Positions 7,206 through 13,862 of a DNA stretch of 28,921 nucleotides are shown piece by piece (within the stretch, counting starts at the first letter, position 1; each line of letters begins with the position of its first letter). Origin of the DNA: a virus. Under the pieces are notes generated by a model. It worked only from the letters and a program-made list of their open reading frames with translations, had not been told where the DNA came from and ran no database searches. The position numbers were made by a program, and so were the translations under genes. The DNA is taken from the IMG/VR virus record IMGVR_UViG_3300025151_000209, positions 1 through 28,921 of that record. One strand, written 5' to 3'.

Positions 7206-8381
7206 ATGAGTAGCTATTTCAAATTAAATTCAAATCCTGAATATCTTAATGAAGTTACATTCGGGGATGTAATTCAAGGGGTTGATACTGGAAGCAAAAT
7301 AGCTCCAGTTCCGGAACCGATAATTGGTAATGGAATAATAAATGTATCAAAAAATTTCAAATGGACTAAAACTCAGAGAAGAGAAGATAATAATTATCTG
7401 CAAGATAATATACCAGTACTTCATTTAAGAGAATATTATGTAACTCAACCTGGTTTTATAACTAACGTACAAAACATATTTGAAACTGCGGTTTCATCTT
7501 TAAAGAGCTTAAAATCCGCGGTTGTTTCTGAAGGTAGTGTTGCAGATACGGTGTTTGATTTTTATGGGGATTTATTAGTCAACCCTGAAAATGCAGTTGG
7601 GGAGGATGCTGCGTTTACTGGAAAAAGTTTAACTAAAGATACTTTAAGTTTTCTTAAAAATCAAAATTTAGTTTCACGTGGAATACCTATAGGGGATTAC
7701 AAATACATGAAAACTTATGAAAACATGTACGGGGTAACTGCGAGTAATTTTAAATACATAGTTCCATATTTTGAAGATAATTGGAAATCCATAAGTAATG
7801 CCTGGCAAGATATTGACTTTAATAAGGGTCTAGGTAATGTACCAGGCGTTAGTAGTATAATAAAAGGAATGAACACTGCAAGTGATGTTGCTAAGCAAAT
7901 ATCTACAGGATTTGGAGTAGACTTTGCTAAAACATTTTCATATGCAAGTGAAGGTCCTACAAGTCGATTGAGCTTAATATTGGATAATACCTACGATAGT
8001 TATTTTGATAACAGACGGTATAATAGTTTTCAACATAATTGGGAATTAATATTTCTATTATTATACCAAAACTTACCGAATAGGAGAAATAAATTATTTT
8101 TTGATCCACCCGTTATATATAAAGCTCAGGTCCCGGGTGTATTTTCATACCTGTATAGTTATATATCTGCATTATCTGTCGAATGTGTAGGTAATAGACA
8201 ACCTCAAGAAATATTTTTAAATTTACAAGACGAAGAAGGTAGACTTGAGTTAAAGACCTTTAAAACTTTAATACCGGAAGCATTTAAGGTTAGTATAGAG
8301 CTTAAAAGCTTATTACCAGAAACCAAAAATTTATTTTTACATAGCTTACAAGATAAAATAACAACTAATGTAGTGCGATGA
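7206..8381 (+). CDS. Baseplate tail-tube cap, gp48-like
   Basis: This 391-residue protein probably joins the central hub to the first ring of the tail tube, as T4 gp48 (364) does. The C-terminal third carries the tell-tale order: a long hydrophobic segment WELIFLLLYQNL, then FFDPPVIYKAQVPGVF (about 297-312), a beta strand around ALSVECVG, and a final TLIPEAFKVSIELKSLLPE strand-helix. T4 gp48 has the comparable order NPTVWMVKNFG, SIRFDK, LPSTFTLEITM. The start lies 4 bases after the tape-measure stop, with GCAGG as a weak ribosome-binding site; the end overlaps the gp53-like gene by ATGA. The position after the tape measure agrees with T4 order (29-48-54). It could be the gp54 counterpart instead, but the gene at 2793 fits that role better. 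Confidence 0.62.
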   Translation: MSSYFKLNSNPEYLNEVTFGDVIQGVDTGSKIAPVPEPIIGNGIINVSKNFKWTKTQRREDNNYLQDNIPVLHLREYYVTQPGFITNVQNIFETAVSSLKSLKSAVVSEGSVADTVFDFYGDLLVNPENAVGEDAAFTGKSLTKDTLSFLKNQNLVSRGIPIGDYKYMKTYENMYGVTASNFKYIVPYFEDNWKSISNAWQDIDFNKGLGNVPGVSSIIKGMNTASDVAKQISTGFGVDFAKTFSYASEGPTSRLSLILDNTYDSYFDNRRYNSFQHNWELIFLLLYQNLPNRRNKLFFDPPVIYKAQVPGVFSYLYSYISALSVECVGNRQPQEIFLNLQDEEGRLELKTFKTLIPEAFKVSIELKSLLPETKNLFLHSLQDKITTNVVR

Positions 8382-8752
8382 AAATAGAAGATTTACAGAA
8401 AAAACAAAATCAAATTTTAGATTTAACTAACTTACAAGATACAAGATACGAAGGTATTTTCAATCTAGGAAAGAATAATGGATATTATTTTTACAATATT
8501 CTCAAAACAGTTAAATTTCCAGAAAATTTAAATCCGGAAATATTTTATTATAAAATAATAGACCAAAAATTACCATACACTGCTATAAGCTATAAAGTTT
8601 ATGGAACACAAGATTTATGGTGGTTTATTGTTTTAAGTAATAATATAAAAAACCCCGTGCAATATTTAACTCCTGGATCAAAACTTAAAATAATTAAAAA
8701 AGAATATTTAAAAAATATTTTAACACAAATCAAAAAGTTAAATAATGCCTAG
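8378..8752 (+). CDS. Baseplate wedge protein, gp53-like
   Basis: This 124-residue protein links baseplate wedges to each other. The central stretch is characteristic of gp53, with its LysM-like fold: YTAISYKVYGTQDLWWFIVL (67-86), NNIKNPV (88-94) and LTPGSKLKII (97-106). T4 gp53 is longer (196), so this is a compact version. It overlaps its upstream neighbour by ATGA and its downstream neighbour by 8 bases, so translational coupling is likely. In T4, gene 53 stands apart from 48; here it is fused into the tube/hub operon. Confidence 0.78.
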   Translation: MKIEDLQKKQNQILDLTNLQDTRYEGIFNLGKNNGYYFYNILKTVKFPENLNPEIFYYKIIDQKLPYTAISYKVYGTQDLWWFIVLSNNIKNPVQYLTPGSKLKIIKKEYLKNILTQIKKLNNA

Positions 8753-10109
8753 TGTAAGCCTACCAAATAATAAATTCAATGATGCATCTTCTTATATTAT
8801 AGTAGATGGGGAAAGAATTAAATTTGAAATAACATTTCGTAATAAAGAAACGTTATTGCAAATACCTATAGATAATTTTGTTAGTTTAGAAGTCGAAGAA
8901 AGTATTAACTCTCCTTTTTATAAGGGATTACTAAAAATAAAAAACGATAACAATAGATTTGATATCTTATATTCTCCTAAAAAGAATGTTAAAATAGAAT
9001 ATAATTTTGAAGAGACAGGAGAAAATCTCATTTTTATAAAAATGATGAGAGAAAAGGAAGAGAGTACTAAACTATATGTTTTTAATGTTATTGATGAATC
9101 ATCAGAAATGGTAGAAAACACAAAAACAAAAGTTTTATATTTAGAAAATGCTTCTCTGTTTTATTTACAAAATAATAAATCGTTTTTTTCTACGTCTGAA
9201 CTTGTAGAAAAAATCACAGACGTAACCCAATTATCCGATAATGACAGGCAAGTAAATGTTAGTAAAGCTATCAAACGGGTATTTGAAAATACGTTAGATG
9301 GTTTTTTTGTTGATGACGATAACTGGTATATTTCATCCAATAAAACCAATTTTACTTCAAATATAAATGATAGTAGTTTAGATTGTATAGACTATCTTTT
9401 AGATAAAGCATTAGATCAAGATAATAATTTTTTATATTTATTACAACGAAATAATAAATTCGGTCTATATAGTATAAAAAAAATGTACGACGAATACTTA
9501 GCTGCTAACCATCCAGAGAACTACGGTGGTAATTTCTTTTTGACTTCAGAAGAATCTCCTCAAGAAAATGTAAATAATAAATTCTCTTTTAGGATTTCAG
9601 ATTTCAGTGTTTATAATGAAAACTCAAAACACACGTTAAATCGATTAGTAAATCACAAAGTTATAAACTATGACTTTAAATCAAAATATTTTAACATTTT
9701 TTCGAAAGATAATACTATCGATAATCTTAGTAGTTATATTAATAATGACCTTCTAAATGTTAATACATCTATCAATAGAGTTGAAAATGTGAGAATTAAA
9801 AATAACAATTATTTCAATACAATTTACTCAACTAATCCTGATGAAAATTCTAGTAGATATGAAGGTAAAAATATTTTATTTAAAAACTTAATTAATTTAT
9901 CAACAATGCTTACAATGAGAAGCCCTGGGGTGTATAATCTCAATGTAGGTAATTTTGTTAATATACAATATGAAGCTGGTATAAAAAATAAAAAGACAAA
10001 TAAGTTAAATGGTGGTTGGTTTGTAGTTGGTTACAAACACCTTTTTAAAGTAAATAGTTTTTCTACAGAAGTAATTTGTACTAAATTCCATGAACTTGAT
10101 ATAACATGA
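8745..10109 (+). CDS. Baseplate central hub protein, gp27-like
   Basis: This 454-residue protein is the likely central hub, a trimer that adapts the six-fold tube to the three-fold spike. The N-terminal domain begins with VDGERIKFEITFRN and LEVEESINSPFYKGLLKI, the layout seen in gp27/late-control-D-type hubs (a first tube-like domain). The C-terminal domain has VGNFVNIQYEAG (about 396-407) and NGGWFVVGYKHLF (about 421-433), the typical end of hub proteins in which the product keeps tube-like symmetry. T4 gp27 is 391 residues. It is rich in Asn and Lys like its neighbours. No lysozyme-bearing gp5 spike follows it, as might be expected; the spike must be elsewhere. Confidence 0.68.
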   Translation: MPSVSLPNNKFNDASSYIIVDGERIKFEITFRNKETLLQIPIDNFVSLEVEESINSPFYKGLLKIKNDNNRFDILYSPKKNVKIEYNFEETGENLIFIKMMREKEESTKLYVFNVIDESSEMVENTKTKVLYLENASLFYLQNNKSFFSTSELVEKITDVTQLSDNDRQVNVSKAIKRVFENTLDGFFVDDDNWYISSNKTNFTSNINDSSLDCIDYLLDKALDQDNNFLYLLQRNNKFGLYSIKKMYDEYLAANHPENYGGNFFLTSEESPQENVNNKFSFRISDFSVYNENSKHTLNRLVNHKVINYDFKSKYFNIFSKDNTIDNLSSYINNDLLNVNTSINRVENVRIKNNNYFNTIYSTNPDENSSRYEGKNILFKNLINLSTMLTMRSPGVYNLNVGNFVNIQYEAGIKNKKTNKLNGGWFVVGYKHLFKVNSFSTEVICTKFHELDIT

Positions 10110-10936
10110 GTACTATACCATCAAAAACATTATTACACGAATTAGTAAATAACAAGTTTACTAGTACATATGATTTACAGATTAACGCTGTTAATCAAAA
10201 AAAACCTTTTATAGAGTATAAGGATCAGTATGAGTTATATAATGATTATATAAACTGCAAACAAAAAGTAGATCCTATAACATCAGAATCTAATTTTTGG
10301 AAAAACTCTTTAACTAAAATTGAAGGTCTACAACCAGAATTCATTCTTTATTGGCTAGATAAGTTCCATACAACACACCCTAAAGTAAAAGAAGAATTAA
10401 AAAAACAAATCAATATAGAGGAAACAATTCTACAAACGTTTAGTGATAGTATAACTAATATGTTTCGCCAAGACGAGAATATAAGTGCGAGATATACTAC
10501 TGTAGAAGATGTAGAGTTTGATACAACAATACCTAGTCCGTTAACTTCTATATTACAAGATAAATTAAACGTAAATTTTCAATCTAATATATTGAATTCA
10601 AGTACTAAAGTAAATAGTCTTTTTAATCAAAATGTTAATAAAATATTCGATGGTGGTTCTCAAGATACAGCGCATCAATCTAACCTAACAACAGACTATC
10701 ATCATTTACAAAGACTGATAGAAAATAAGCCAGAGCTCTTAGAAATAGTCGCAGATCATGTAGGCAATCTATATGAAGTTCTTTTATACGTTTTTAACTA
10801 TAAGTTAAATAATTTACAAAAAATATTTCCTGTTCAATTCACAAATGATATTGAAGGAGATAAAGTTAATGTAGATATATTAGGCAATAAAATACAAACA
10901 GAAAAAAAATTCAATACAAAAGATTTACTCGGGTAA
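10106..10936 (+). CDS. Unassigned last gene of the tube/hub operon
   Basis: This 276-residue protein is not recognised. It is polar, with a helical N-terminal half (PITSESNFWKNSLTKIEG, then ILYWLDKFHTTHP), an acidic middle, and a helical stretch LLEIVADHVGNLYEVLLYVF (about 212-231) that is moderately hydrophobic. The gene starts in an ATGA overlap with the hub gene, so its product is probably made in proportion to the hub and may be an assembly partner. Its end overlaps the convergent minus gene by 12 bases. A role like T4 gp28 or gp51 is possible but unsupported by any motif. Confidence 0.6.
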   Translation: MSTIPSKTLLHELVNNKFTSTYDLQINAVNQKKPFIEYKDQYELYNDYINCKQKVDPITSESNFWKNSLTKIEGLQPEFILYWLDKFHTTHPKVKEELKKQINIEETILQTFSDSITNMFRQDENISARYTTVEDVEFDTTIPSPLTSILQDKLNVNFQSNILNSSTKVNSLFNQNVNKIFDGGSQDTAHQSNLTTDYHHLQRLIENKPELLEIVADHVGNLYEVLLYVFNYKLNNLQKIFPVQFTNDIEGDKVNVDILGNKIQTEKKFNTKDLLG

Positions 10937-11371
10937 ACTATCAGCTTCAATAATATCTTTACCGTCAATTAATTTTTTCAGCACTTCTTCTCTAGATATC
11001 TTTAATCTATGTTCTTGTTCATTATTTTGTAACAATTGTTTAGATTGTATATCTAGCTGTTTTACTTGCAATTGAGTTTTGGATTTTTTATCCTGTGTTA
11101 CAAGCTTATTCAAGGTTTCAATAGCTCCTGTTGATGCCTTTACTAGCTCTGCAAGAGAAGAAACATTGTCAGCATCTGGCACATGAAAAACTACTTCTTT
11201 CATGTTATCAATCATCTCCATGCTATCCTTGATTAATTTAGAAGACTGATCTATAATAAATTGTTCGACTTCCTCTTTTTCTAGAGGCTCGATATCTTTT
11301 TTAGAGGCTAGTTGTTTAGCTTCCTTTGGGATATTTTTAAGCTGGGCTATAATGTCGTTAGCTTCATCCAT
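10925..11371 (-). CDS. Coiled-coil protein, possible small terminase subunit (gp16-like)
   Basis: This 148-residue acidic protein is almost wholly helical. Residues about 45-115 (KLIKDSMEMIDNMKEVV, then SLAELVKASTGAIETLNKL, then a Gln/Lys-rich heptad-like run) resemble the two-helix oligomerising core of T4-like small terminase gp16 (164 residues in T4), and the ISREEVLKKLI segment fits the C-terminal part. The start follows a TATAAATA promoter by 5 bases. It is on the minus strand, convergent with the hub operon (12-base overlap) and divergent from dut. It could equally be another small coiled-coil virion or assembly protein, so the terminase idea is a proposal. Confidence 0.42.
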   Translation of the reverse strand: MDEANDIIAQLKNIPKEAKQLASKKDIEPLEKEEVEQFIIDQSSKLIKDSMEMIDNMKEVVFHVPDADNVSSLAELVKASTGAIETLNKLVTQDKKSKTQLQVKQLDIQSKQLLQNNEQEHRLKISREEVLKKLIDGKDIIEADSLPE

Positions 11372-11376
11372 AGGAA

Positions 11377-11384
11377 TATTTATA
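11377..11384 (-). promoter_or_regulatory. Late promoter abutting the 11371 ATG
   Basis: On the minus strand TATAAATA, an exact consensus match, is followed by TTCCT and the ATG at 11371. The five-base spacer puts the expected first transcribed base on the A of ATG. Confidence 0.65.
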
Positions 11385-11405
11385 TAAGTTTCTAAGAATT
11401 AAACC

Positions 11406-11433
11406 TTGAACATAAAATAGAAATATATATCAT
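11406..11433 (+). promoter_or_regulatory. Candidate sigma70-like promoter for dut and the clamp loader
   Basis: TTGAAC (4 of 6 matches to TTGACA) and TATCAT (5 of 6 to TATAAT) are 16 bases apart. No TAAATA element precedes dut, unlike the virion units, which fits early or middle expression by host polymerase. AT-rich DNA yields such matches by chance, so this is weak. AGGA sits directly against the ATG, too close for a normal ribosome-binding site. Confidence 0.3.
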
Positions 11434-11439
11434 ATAGGA

Positions 11440-11922
11440 ATGACTGAAAATGTGAATTGGAATTTTGTAGATAAACCTGCAATAAAAGTTAAGTTTTTAA
11501 AAACTCATGAAGCTGCGATTTTACCAAAAGTTAATAATAATGCTTGGGCTACTGGCGACTCAGGCTATGATTTATTCTGTACTGAAGATGTTACTATCTT
11601 GGCTCGTGGATCTACTGTCGCCCCGGTAGGTATCACTGTAGCAGACATTTCACCAGGTTACTGGTTTCGTATTGAACCTCGATCGGGTTTAGGTTTTAAA
11701 CATAATATTCAACCACATCTTGGGGTTATTGACAATCAGTATAGAGGGGATTTAGGAGTTAAGCTTTATAACTTTAGCGATACTGACGTAACAATTGAAA
11801 AGGGTAAAGCAGTCGCGCAGTTTGTTGTATATCCTCTAGTTCAGATTGATGTTGGTTGGTCAGATGAGGTAACAGAGACAGCTCGAGGTGATAAGGGTTT
11901 TGGTTCATCTGATAAAAATTGA
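11440..11922 (+). CDS. dut: dUTPase (dUTP diphosphatase)
   Basis: The enzyme hydrolyses dUTP to dUMP and pyrophosphate, keeping uracil out of phage DNA and feeding dTMP synthesis. All five motifs of the trimeric family are present: ATGDSGYDL (37-45), PRSGLG (80-85), GVIDNQYRGDL (95-105, with the catalytic Asp), KGKAVAQFVVYP (121-132) and the C-terminal RGDKGFGSS (149-157) that closes the active site. At 160 residues it is a normal length, with nothing missing. It is followed 3 bases later by the clamp loader gene, forming a two-gene replication island among tail genes. It is probably expressed earlier than its neighbours, as judged from function and the lack of a late element. Confidence 0.96.
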   Translation: MTENVNWNFVDKPAIKVKFLKTHEAAILPKVNNNAWATGDSGYDLFCTEDVTILARGSTVAPVGITVADISPGYWFRIEPRSGLGFKHNIQPHLGVIDNQYRGDLGVKLYNFSDTDVTIEKGKAVAQFVVYPLVQIDVGWSDEVTETARGDKGFGSSDKN

Positions 11923-11925
11923 GTC

Positions 11926-12849
11926 ATGGAAATTACTGACATCTGGGTAGAAAAATACAGACCCACTAAACTGGATGATGTTGTATTATCAAAGGACACG
12001 CGTGGTTATTTTGATAATATAAAGCAAACTGGAAACCTACCTAACTTATTATTAGTAGGCTCCCCAGGTGTCGGTAAAACTACCCTCGCGAAAGTTATTA
12101 TCGGGGATATACTAAATTCCCAATATCTTTATATTAATGCATCTGATGAAAACGGTATCGATACCATACGAACCAAAGTTTTGAATTTTGCTCAAACACA
12201 AAGTATTTTTGGTACCACTAAAGTTATTATACTTGATGAGTGTGATGGGCTCAGTCTTGACGCTCAAAAAGCTCTACGTAACAGTATAGAAGAGTATCAC
12301 GATATTGCGAGATTTGTACTCACTGCAAACTATCAGCACAAAATTATACCAGCTCTTCAATCTAGATGTCATGTATTTCAATTAACACCCCCTAAACAAG
12401 AGTATGTTAAGAGAGTACTACAGATTGTAGAAAAAGAAGAATTAAATATCGAGCAATCGTATCTTTCCGAGCTGATCAGTAAATCCTATCCGGATTTGCG
12501 GAAATGTATTAATAGTATTCAAAAATATAACATCTCTGGTAATCAGATTAATGTAGTTAATGCTGCAGAGAACGTTATAGACTCATGTCTCTCCTTTGTT
12601 AAGAGTAATAACATATACAAGGCACGTAAACATGTAATTGAAAATGAGAGCGCATTTAGCAATGATTACGATACTCTCTTTAAAGTACTGTTTGACAAAC
12701 TATATACCAATAAATTAGAATTATCAGAACAAAAAAACAGAGACTGCATGGTAACAGTCTCTGAATACTTTTATAGAAATAATATAGTAATTGATAAAGA
12801 AATTAACTTCTTTACATGCTTAATTGAATTAGCTCGGCAAATATTGTGA
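11926..12849 (+). CDS. Sliding clamp loader ATPase, gp44-like
   Basis: This AAA+ ATPase opens the sliding clamp and places it on primed DNA, working with a gp62-type partner not in this window. Motifs in order: WVEKYRP (7-13), Walker A GSPGVGKT (45-52), Walker B IILDEC with the DEC-D box (101-107), sensor-1 LTAN (132-135) and SRC with the arginine finger (146-148). The C-terminal part is the helical collar. At 307 residues it matches T4 gp44 (319) well. In T4 the loaded clamp also activates late transcription, which would tie this gene to the TAAATA promoters here. Its 3' end overlaps the convergent minus gene by 21 bases and carries that gene's putative terminator hairpin. Confidence 0.95.
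   Translation: MEITDIWVEKYRPTKLDDVVLSKDTRGYFDNIKQTGNLPNLLLVGSPGVGKTTLAKVIIGDILNSQYLYINASDENGIDTIRTKVLNFAQTQSIFGTTKVIILDECDGLSLDAQKALRNSIEEYHDIARFVLTANYQHKIIPALQSRCHVFQLTPPKQEYVKRVLQIVEKEELNIEQSYLSELISKSYPDLRKCINSIQKYNISGNQINVVNAAENVIDSCLSFVKSNNIYKARKHVIENESAFSNDYDTLFKVLFDKLYTNKLELSEQKNRDCMVTVSEYFYRNNIVIDKEINFFTCLIELARQIL
12731..12763 (-). terminator. Rho-independent terminator of the 13344-12829 gene, inside the clamp loader gene
   Basis: 12738-12746 and 12755-12763 form a perfect 9-bp stem with an 8-base loop. On the minus strand the stem is followed by seven T (12737-12731), the standard terminator form. It lies 66 bases after the stop of the minus gene and wholly within the opposing coding sequence. 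On the plus strand there is no T run after the stem. Confidence 0.8.
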
Positions 12850-13344
12850 TGTATAGCTTTTATTTTCTGAAGCTAATTTATAATCTCCGTTATCAATCTT
12901 AGAACTATTACCTATATCAACCTGAGCGTCTTTTACGGCCTCGGGTTTGTGAGTAAGTTTTTCTTCTTTCTCGTTATTTTTATCGGTTCTAGTACCTCTG
13001 TGCACTTCTGCTTTTTCATCGAATTCAATTAATTCAATAGGTATGGATAAAGCATTATTATAAAAACCAGGGGATTCTTCTACAGTTATATCAGCTATAT
13101 ACTCTTTAGAACCTAATGCATTAGTTTCGTACTGAGTAGATTTAATAGCACTAAATAAAATAAACTTACCTGCTTCTTGTAGAGAAATAATATTATCTAC
13201 ATAGCCCTTCCTGGCTTCGTCTAGGTTTTTATACCAGTCGGAGCTTTTTACATTAGAACGTATTTTTACATAGTCTCCGGGAATTGCACTTGTTTTCTCA
13301 AAGCGCTGGTATACCTCTTCGTATATTTCGTTAAATTTTCCCAT
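12829..13344 (-). CDS. Unassigned protein with acidic/lysine-rich tail
   Basis: This 171-residue protein is not recognised. The N-terminal part begins MGKFNEIYEEVYQRFEK, then PGDYVKIRSN (about 22-31) and strands around ILFSAI, YIADITVEE and SIPIELIEF (to about 108), consistent with a small beta-barrel-like domain after a helix. The C-terminal 60 residues (RGTRTDKNNEKEEK onward) are polar and probably disordered. The start is fixed by a CATAAATA promoter six bases upstream. It is a one-gene minus unit with its own terminator, divergent from gp25 and convergent with the clamp loader. Late-type expression suggests a virion or assembly role, but nothing names it. Confidence 0.6.
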   Translation of the reverse strand: MGKFNEIYEEVYQRFEKTSAIPGDYVKIRSNVKSSDWYKNLDEARKGYVDNIISLQEAGKFILFSAIKSTQYETNALGSKEYIADITVEESPGFYNNALSIPIELIEFDEKAEVHRGTRTDKNNEKEEKLTHKPEAVKDAQVDIGNSSKIDNGDYKLASENKSYTSQYLPS

Positions 13345-13350
13345 TTTAAT

Positions 13351-13358
13351 TATTTATG
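13351..13358 (-). promoter_or_regulatory. Late promoter abutting the 13344 ATG
   Basis: On the minus strand CATAAATA is followed by ATTAAA and the ATG at 13344. The same ATTAAA spacer occurs in the divergent gp25 promoter 42 bases away. Confidence 0.6.
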
Positions 13359-13372
13359 CTTTTTGTTTTATT

Positions 13373-13380
13373 ATTAAATA
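13373..13380 (+). promoter_or_regulatory. Late promoter abutting the gp25 ATG
   Basis: ATTAAATA is followed by ATTAAA and the ATG at 13387. Together with the 13351-13358 element it forms a compact divergent pair in a 42-base intergenic stretch. Confidence 0.55.
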
Positions 13381-13386
13381 ATTAAA

Positions 13387-13860
13387 ATGGCGATTAACTT
13401 AGATTTTTTATCTGATCAAACGAAACCGCAAGGTCATGTATATGCAGATCTTCATTTACCGTTTGCATTAAAGACTAAGCTATCTAATAAGTATTTGAAA
13501 GATACAGGGCAGAAAAAAGATGTACAATTAGATTATGATTCTTATGCTATTAAAAACTCTGTACAAAATATTTTCAACACTATGCCGGGGCAAAAAATAC
13601 TCAACCCTAGCTTCGGCTTAGATTTAAGACAATACTTATTTGAACCTATAACAGAGGAAACCGCGAGAGAGATAGGTAATACTATAATAGAACAATTAAC
13701 AGAATATGAACCTAGGATAGTTCTTAATAATGTAGATATTGAAGCAAGAGAAAATGATAACGAATACAGAGTTATTATAAGTATAACTATCCCAGACTTA
13801 AATAATTTAAGAACGAATCTAGATGGTACTCTAGACGAAAATGGATTTAGATATAATTAA
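13387..13860 (+). CDS. Baseplate wedge protein, gp25-like
   Basis: This is a structural wedge subunit at the top of the baseplate, contacting gp6 and the first sheath ring. The gp25/GPW domain is complete: the helix AIKNSVQNIFNTMPGQK (54-70), the loop NPSFGLDLRQYLFEP (73-87), a second helix, and the EPR motif at 108-110 followed by the strands IVLNNVDIEAR and YRVIISITIP. At 157 residues it is close to T4 gp25 (132), with a short N-terminal addition. It heads the wedge operon and is followed 2 bases later by gp6, the same pairing found in most contractile tails. The gp25 fold resembles lysozyme only by old annotation and carries no enzyme residues. Confidence 0.92.
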   Translation: MAINLDFLSDQTKPQGHVYADLHLPFALKTKLSNKYLKDTGQKKDVQLDYDSYAIKNSVQNIFNTMPGQKILNPSFGLDLRQYLFEPITEETAREIGNTIIEQLTEYEPRIVLNNVDIEARENDNEYRVIISITIPDLNNLRTNLDGTLDENGFRYN

Positions 13861-13862
13861 TT

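Noticed and set aside
8738-8747. TTAAATA directly before the hub gene ATG
   Set aside because: It touches the ATG with no spacer, lies inside the gp53-like gene, and the hub gene is already joined by an 8-base overlap; it does not fit the promoter spacing.
10924-10937. Small hairpin over both convergent stops (TTTAC, loop TCGG, GTAAA)
   Set aside because: Only five mostly A/T pairs, with a weak T run on the minus side; not enough to call a terminator.
12856-12877. TAGCTT...AAGCTA hairpin just after the clamp loader stop, as a plus-strand terminator
   Set aside because: Six weak pairs, a 10-base loop and no proper T run after it.
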